DNA of 9,851 bases from an uncultured Eubacteriales bacterium (GTDB taxonomy: Bacteria; Bacillota; Clostridia; Christensenellales; Borkfalkiaceae), in assembly GCA_905211955.1 (NCBI GenBank), contig CAJMCT010000035.1:1-9851 (forward strand). Reading direction: 5' to 3'. The notes beneath the pieces were generated by a model, which saw nothing but the letters and a program-made list of their open reading frames with translations, made no database searches and was not told where the DNA came from. Position 1 is the first letter of the stretch, and every line of letters starts with the position of its first letter. The translations under genes were made by a program, and so were the position numbers. Shown here piece after piece: positions 6,702 through 9,851 of the stretch.

Positions 6702-7601
6702 ATGAAAAAATTTGCAATTGTAGCAGATACTGCATGTGACTTAGAAAAAGAATTTAGAGACAAGTATGATATTAAAGTGCTTCCTATGCACTTGATTATC
6801 GACGGACAAGATATTCTTGCCGACCTTGATTGGAAACCCTATTCGGCAAAAGAATACTACGACCTTTTAAGAGCAGGCAAAAAGATTACCACCGCTCAAA
6901 TTAGCAACGTGGATTTTAAAAATATGTTCGAAGGTTTAGTTAAAGACGGATACGACGTTATCTATATCGCTTGTTCGTCAGCACTTTCCGCTGGTATTAA
7001 AGCAAGTTATTTAGTTAGAGATGAAGTCTTAAAAAATTATCCCGATGCTAAAATTTACTGCATAGACTCTCTCCGTGCCGTTTGCGCTTTAGGAAACTTG
7101 GTTTTAACCGCTTGCGAACTCCGTGAACAAGGAAAAACCGTTGACGAAGTTGCTTCTTGGCTTGAAGAAAACAAACTTACTTCTAACCTTGACACTACCG
7201 TTGATAGCTTGGTTTATCTTAAACGTGCAGGTAGAGTTAGCGCTGCAAGTGCTTTCTTCGGTGGCTTATTTAGCATTAAACCCATCATTATTGAAGACGG
7301 CTTAGGTCAAAACTTTGCTATCGAAAAGGTTAAAGGTAGAAAACAATCTATGGAACGCGTAGCAAGTAGATTTGCTGAAAGATTCTTAGACGTTCCCCAC
7401 CAAAATATCGTTATCCGCCATGCTGATTGCTTAGATGATGCAATCACTTTCAAAGCAATGATAGAAGAAAAATTATGCGACAAGAAAGCCAATATCCACG
7501 TTGGATACGTTGGCCCTATCATCGGCGCAACCGCAGGTCCTGGCATGATTACCGTTGCTTACTACGGAAAAGAAGAAAGCATGAACAAAAAGGACTCATA
7601 A
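6702..7601 (+). CDS. DegV-family fatty-acid-binding protein (FakB homolog)
   Basis: FakB proteins bind a fatty acid and present it to FakA for phosphorylation. This 299-residue protein has the two-domain EDD fold. Visible family motifs are the N-terminal IVADTACDL, TTAQIS (63-68, the TSQPS position), SSALSAG (92-98, with Ser93 at the carboxylate-binding position), IDSLRA (121-126), YLKRAGRVS (172-180, with Arg178), KPII (193-196) and GPIIGATAGPG (271-281). In most FakB proteins the last motif is GAHTGPG, whose His contacts the fatty acid carboxylate; here that position is Thr277 and the next is Ala278. Ligand preference may therefore differ, or the carboxylate may be held another way. AGGAG is six bases before the ATG. 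It follows fakA by 33 nt and is one base from the acyltransferase start. The number of other FakB paralogs cannot be seen here. Confidence 0.9.
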   Translation: MKKFAIVADTACDLEKEFRDKYDIKVLPMHLIIDGQDILADLDWKPYSAKEYYDLLRAGKKITTAQISNVDFKNMFEGLVKDGYDVIYIACSSALSAGIKASYLVRDEVLKNYPDAKIYCIDSLRAVCALGNLVLTACELREQGKTVDEVASWLEENKLTSNLDTTVDSLVYLKRAGRVSAASAFFGGLFSIKPIIIEDGLGQNFAIEKVKGRKQSMERVASRFAERFLDVPHQNIVIRHADCLDDAITFKAMIEEKLCDKKANIHVGYVGPIIGATAGPGMITVAYYGKEESMNKKDS

Positions 7602-7602
7602 A

Positions 7603-8364
7603 ATGGCTAAGAAACAAAAAGAATTTAAAGTACCAAGCAAATGCCAACCGATTTATAGTATATTTAGACCGATTTTTAAACTCTTTTATAGAAAGCCTGA
7701 AATCGTTAATCTCACGGACGATATCCCCGAAAAGGCTATCGTTATCGCAAACCACTCAAACAAGAGCGGTCCACCCTGCTTAGACTTCTATTACCCCAAG
7801 TTTTGCGCAAAGTGGGGCGCTTATCAAATGTTTGGAAACTTTAAGTCAAGGCGCGATTATCTAAGAGATATACTCTACATTAAAAAATGCAAGGCTTCGC
7901 CTAGAAAAGCATCTATAGTAAGCCCAATCTTAGCAGTTCTTAACCCTATGATGTATAAGGGTATGAAAATGATGCCGAGTTATCCCGATGCAAGACTTAT
8001 GCAAACTATTAGAAACAGTTCTAAGGTTTTAGACGCTAATATGTCTGTTATGGTTTTCCCTGAAAACTCTAACGACGGATATAAAGACGTTTTAACCGAA
8101 CTTTTCCCCGGTTTTGTTATGCTCGCGGAAAAATACTTCAAATCTAGCGGTGAAGACGTTCCCGTTGTTCCCGTACACTACTGCGTTAGAAAACGCATTA
8201 TGGTTATCGGAAAGCCCGCATACGTACAAGATTACGTAAAGCAAGGACTTGATAGATACCAAATTGCCGAAGAATTCTGCAAACAAATAAATCAACTTTA
8301 CTTTGACCACGTAGAAAACTACGACCGTAAAAAAGCAAAGAAAGAAAAGAAAAATAAAAAATAA
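7603..8364 (+). CDS. divergent PlsC-like (LPLAT family) acyltransferase, putative
   Basis: This 253-residue protein resembles glycerolipid acyltransferases (PlsC/LPLAT fold), which transfer acyl groups to lysophosphatidate-like acceptors at the membrane. A block-I-like motif is IANHSNKSGPPCLD with His51 and Asp61, but the spacing is H-x9-D rather than the standard H-x4-D. A block-III-like motif is VMVFPENSNDGY (149-160), with FPEN replacing FPEG, and a block-IV-like strand is VPVVPVHY (186-193). No membrane segment or signal peptide is evident. The C-terminal tail is nearly all Lys. The start lies one base after the DegV stop, with AAGGA inside the end of DegV, so translation is probably coupled. 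Co-transcription with FakA and FakB supports a lipid acylation role, but acceptor and donor are unknown. A non-enzymatic or altered-substrate function is possible given the atypical motif I. Confidence 0.72.
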   Translation: MAKKQKEFKVPSKCQPIYSIFRPIFKLFYRKPEIVNLTDDIPEKAIVIANHSNKSGPPCLDFYYPKFCAKWGAYQMFGNFKSRRDYLRDILYIKKCKASPRKASIVSPILAVLNPMMYKGMKMMPSYPDARLMQTIRNSSKVLDANMSVMVFPENSNDGYKDVLTELFPGFVMLAEKYFKSSGEDVPVVPVHYCVRKRIMVIGKPAYVQDYVKQGLDRYQIAEEFCKQINQLYFDHVENYDRKKAKKEKKNKK

Positions 8365-8388
8365 TCGGTAAAACTAAAAAACCACACA

Positions 8389-8416
8389 AAAAAAGTTGCC
8401 TTTCGGCAACTTTTTT
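8389..8416. terminator. bidirectional intrinsic terminator between convergent genes
   Basis: A 12-bp stem pairs AAAAAAGTTGCC (8389-8400) with GGCAACTTTTTT (8405-8416) around the stable tetraloop TTTC. The A-run and T-run arms provide U-tracts in both directions. It lies between the rightward acyltransferase gene (stop 8364) and the leftward nucleotidyltransferase gene (stop 8420) and serves both. Confidence 0.92.
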
Positions 8417-8419
8417 ATT

Positions 8420-9580
8420 TTAGTCGAGTTCTAAATCTTTTAATATTTTCTTTACCCTTTTTCTTCTTCCGCCCCTATCGTTCATGGTTTGTCCTATCTC
8501 AACGGCAATTCTTTCTCTACTGCTTTTTAAAAATATTCTAAACCATCTCTTAATAACGTAGAAAGGATATAAAATCGGATGTTTTTTTACTCTCGGATAC
8601 TCTAATACCATATATCTATACGGCAAGAAAATTCTCTCTAAAACGTAGGAAAATTTACTTTTTAGTTTAGTTTGCTGAACGGCAACTTTGTTTTCAAAAG
8701 ACCCATACACACCGCCCGCTAATATATAATGCTCTAAATCTTTAGACACTTCGTCTGCTTCAACGCCAAAAAGCCAAACGTTTGCAAGTTCCAATACGGC
8801 TTTTTCAACGGCTATAAGCCCTGCCCTTTTTAAAAGTCCTTGTCTTTTCTCTTTGTCAAACTTTGCTCTATTATTAAGCACCCAAACGTCTATAATCGGT
8901 TTAATTCCACAACCACCCGACTTTAAGTGCTTCGCAACGTGCGATATGGTGTAGCAATAATTCAGTTCGTCTATCAATGTTTGGCAATAAACGGTGTTAT
9001 CAATAACGTTTGACCATACGTCACTTAAAACGTCCTTTTCGGTTTGTTTAGCCATGTCTCCAACTAAACTAAAATGAATTTCCACTTGAAATCCGTTTGG
9101 CGCTTTTAAGCCGTAATCACACTCAGCCTTAACGTCTATTTTATATCCAAGTTCTTCTCGCATTATCTTTAATGCACGGCTAAACTCTTTTTTTTCAACC
9201 AAAACGTCTAAGTCGCAACTCGTACGCATCCACCCTTCAGGATAAAATCTACCTACGATCGCCTTCTTTAAGGGGATATGCTTAATTTTGTGCTTTGTAA
9301 AAGTTTGGCTAAGGTCACTTAAAACGCTTCGCATTTGTTCGTGACGGAAAAACGCCATGTTTCTTTCCGCCATAAAGCCTTTATAATCATCCGTACCTTT
9401 TTCTAAAAACCCGTTTCTTAAAAGAGCATCGGAAACTAAGTGCGCAACATCTTGAATCTTGCAATATTTTAAAAGTTTTTCAGGAATCCCGTGTTGAAGT
9501 TTAGTTTTTAACTCATCGGAAAGAGGCGTTCCGATAATTTCGAAACGCAAACATTCAAAAACAACTTCCGATAGTTTCAT
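8420..9580 (-). CDS. nucleotidyltransferase-fold protein, NTP_transf_5 (PF14907) type
   Basis: This 386-residue protein resembles the uncharacterised nucleotidyltransferase family often found near polysaccharide or peptide biosynthesis genes; its reaction is unknown. The core nucleotidyltransferase motif is at about 101-127: IPLKKAIVGRFYPEG, then RTSCDLDVLV with metal-binding Asp123 and Asp125. The likely third acidic residue is Glu168 in VEIHF. A family-type helical segment HVAKHLKSGGCGIKPIIDVWVL (about 214-235) follows. The C-terminal part has the YPRVKKHP and FYVIKRWFR stretch seen in full-length relatives, then a strongly basic tail (RGGRRKRVKK). The usual LKG of the family motif is LKK here. 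AGGGG lies about five bases before the ATG. The gene follows a membrane protein gene by 17 nt and probably shares its transcript, which may make it part of a surface polysaccharide locus lying outside the window. Confidence 0.75.
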   Translation of the reverse strand: MKLSEVVFECLRFEIIGTPLSDELKTKLQHGIPEKLLKYCKIQDVAHLVSDALLRNGFLEKGTDDYKGFMAERNMAFFRHEQMRSVLSDLSQTFTKHKIKHIPLKKAIVGRFYPEGWMRTSCDLDVLVEKKEFSRALKIMREELGYKIDVKAECDYGLKAPNGFQVEIHFSLVGDMAKQTEKDVLSDVWSNVIDNTVYCQTLIDELNYCYTISHVAKHLKSGGCGIKPIIDVWVLNNRAKFDKEKRQGLLKRAGLIAVEKAVLELANVWLFGVEADEVSKDLEHYILAGGVYGSFENKVAVQQTKLKSKFSYVLERIFLPYRYMVLEYPRVKKHPILYPFYVIKRWFRIFLKSSRERIAVEIGQTMNDRGGRRKRVKKILKDLELD

Positions 9581-9597
9581 AAACTTCCCCTACAATA

Positions 9598-9851
9598 TTA
9601 CTCGACGTTCTCTTCTTTTTCTTCTTTGGACGTTTTCTTGAAGAGCCAATCGCCAATTTTAGTAAACAAACCTTCAATTAAAACACATAATTTTTTTATT
9701 CTTAAGAGTTTGAATAGGTATAATCTTACGACGTCTATAAGTAAGCATCCAACAAATATTGCAATCGCACAACCTATTACTAATAGCAAAGATACTAGTG
9801 CATTATAATTTAGTATGAACGCTAATTTTGGCATCAATATAGTCTTAACAA
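9598..9851 (-). CDS. C-terminal part of a membrane protein (partial; possibly acyltransferase-3 family)
   Basis: The leftward frame is open from the window edge to the TAA at 9598-9600. A transmembrane helix (about LVSLLLVIGCAIAIFVGCLL) is followed by a basic amphipathic stretch (RLYLFKLLRIKKL) and a highly charged tail (KKTSKEEKEENVE). An ATG at 9834 and a TTG at 9837 exist, but neither has a convincing Shine-Dalgarno sequence upstream. The open frame continues to 9851, so this is more likely the 3' end of a larger gene than a 78-residue protein. The final helix followed by a basic stretch recalls the C-termini of acyltransferase-3 (OafA-like) membrane O-acyltransferases, but this is a resemblance only. 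It lies 17 nt upstream of the nucleotidyltransferase gene in the same direction. Confidence 0.5.
   Translation of the reverse strand, partial: VKTILMPKLAFILNYNALVSLLLVIGCAIAIFVGCLLIDVVRLYLFKLLRIKKLCVLIEGLFTKIGDWLFKKTSKEEKEENVE

Noticed and set aside
4971..7601. Dihydroxyacetone kinase operon
   Set aside because: There is no DhaK-type substrate-binding subunit. The three-domain architecture and adjacent DegV gene fit FakA/FakB.
9598..9837. A complete 79-residue membrane protein starting at TTG 9837
   Set aside because: There is no Shine-Dalgarno sequence and the frame remains open to the window edge, so a truncated larger gene is more likely.
1..9851. Mobile elements, CRISPR arrays, tRNA or rRNA genes, defence islands
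   Set aside because: No transposase, integrase, spaced direct repeats, or RNA gene-like sequence was seen on either strand; all larger stretches are explained by the listed genes.

Overview
The window looks like a piece of a low-GC, Gram-positive-type anaerobe, most likely a member of the Clostridia. This is inferred from three things: a superoxide reductase / flavodiiron / rubredoxin detoxification operon, a FakA/FakB fatty-acid kinase system, and AT-rich DNA with strong AGGAG-type ribosome binding sites. I see no plasmid, phage, IS or CRISPR signature. Genes are tightly packed and no gap without a gene exceeds 300 bases.

Layout. (1) Positions 1-47 hold the probable last codons of a rightward gene, followed by a bidirectional terminator at 63-90. 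(2) Positions 106-3100 form a leftward four-gene operon. In transcription order it encodes a flavodiiron protein fused to a flavin reductase and a short rubredoxin, then desulfoferrodoxin (superoxide reductase), then a 53-residue rubredoxin, then an RpiB/LacAB-family sugar-phosphate isomerase. (3) Positions 3101-3240 are a divergent promoter region with two strong extended -10 promoters facing away from each other and an AT-rich inverted repeat between them. (4) Positions 3241-4789 form a rightward pair, an SDR oxidoreductase and the 16S rRNA methyltransferase RsmE, overlapping by 8 nt and ended by a terminator. The SDR mRNA appears to be leaderless. (5) Positions 4971-8364 form a rightward lipid operon: FakA kinase, FakB/DegV fatty-acid-binding protein and a divergent PlsC-like acyltransferase, with their own promoter and a terminator. 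(6) Positions 8420-9851 form a leftward pair, a nucleotidyltransferase-fold protein (NTP_transf_5 type) preceded by the end of a membrane protein cut by the window edge.

How the genes work together. The leftward operon is a self-contained O2/NO/superoxide defence unit. Its fused flavodiiron enzyme carries its own flavin reductase and rubredoxin, so it probably takes electrons from NAD(P)H to reduce O2 or NO to harmless products. The separate rubredoxin can supply electrons to desulfoferrodoxin. The fak operon probably captures exogenous or recycled fatty acids: FakB presents the fatty acid, FakA phosphorylates it, and the acyltransferase may place acyl chains on a lipid acceptor. That last step is inference from gene order and weak motifs.

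The most unusual points are the fusion of FprA-like and Hrb-like modules into one protein, the altered active-site residues in the RpiB-like isomerase, the loss of a conserved His in the FakB homolog, the atypical catalytic motif of the acyltransferase, and the apparent leaderless SDR transcript. I found no clearly new multi-gene system; these are variants on known themes.
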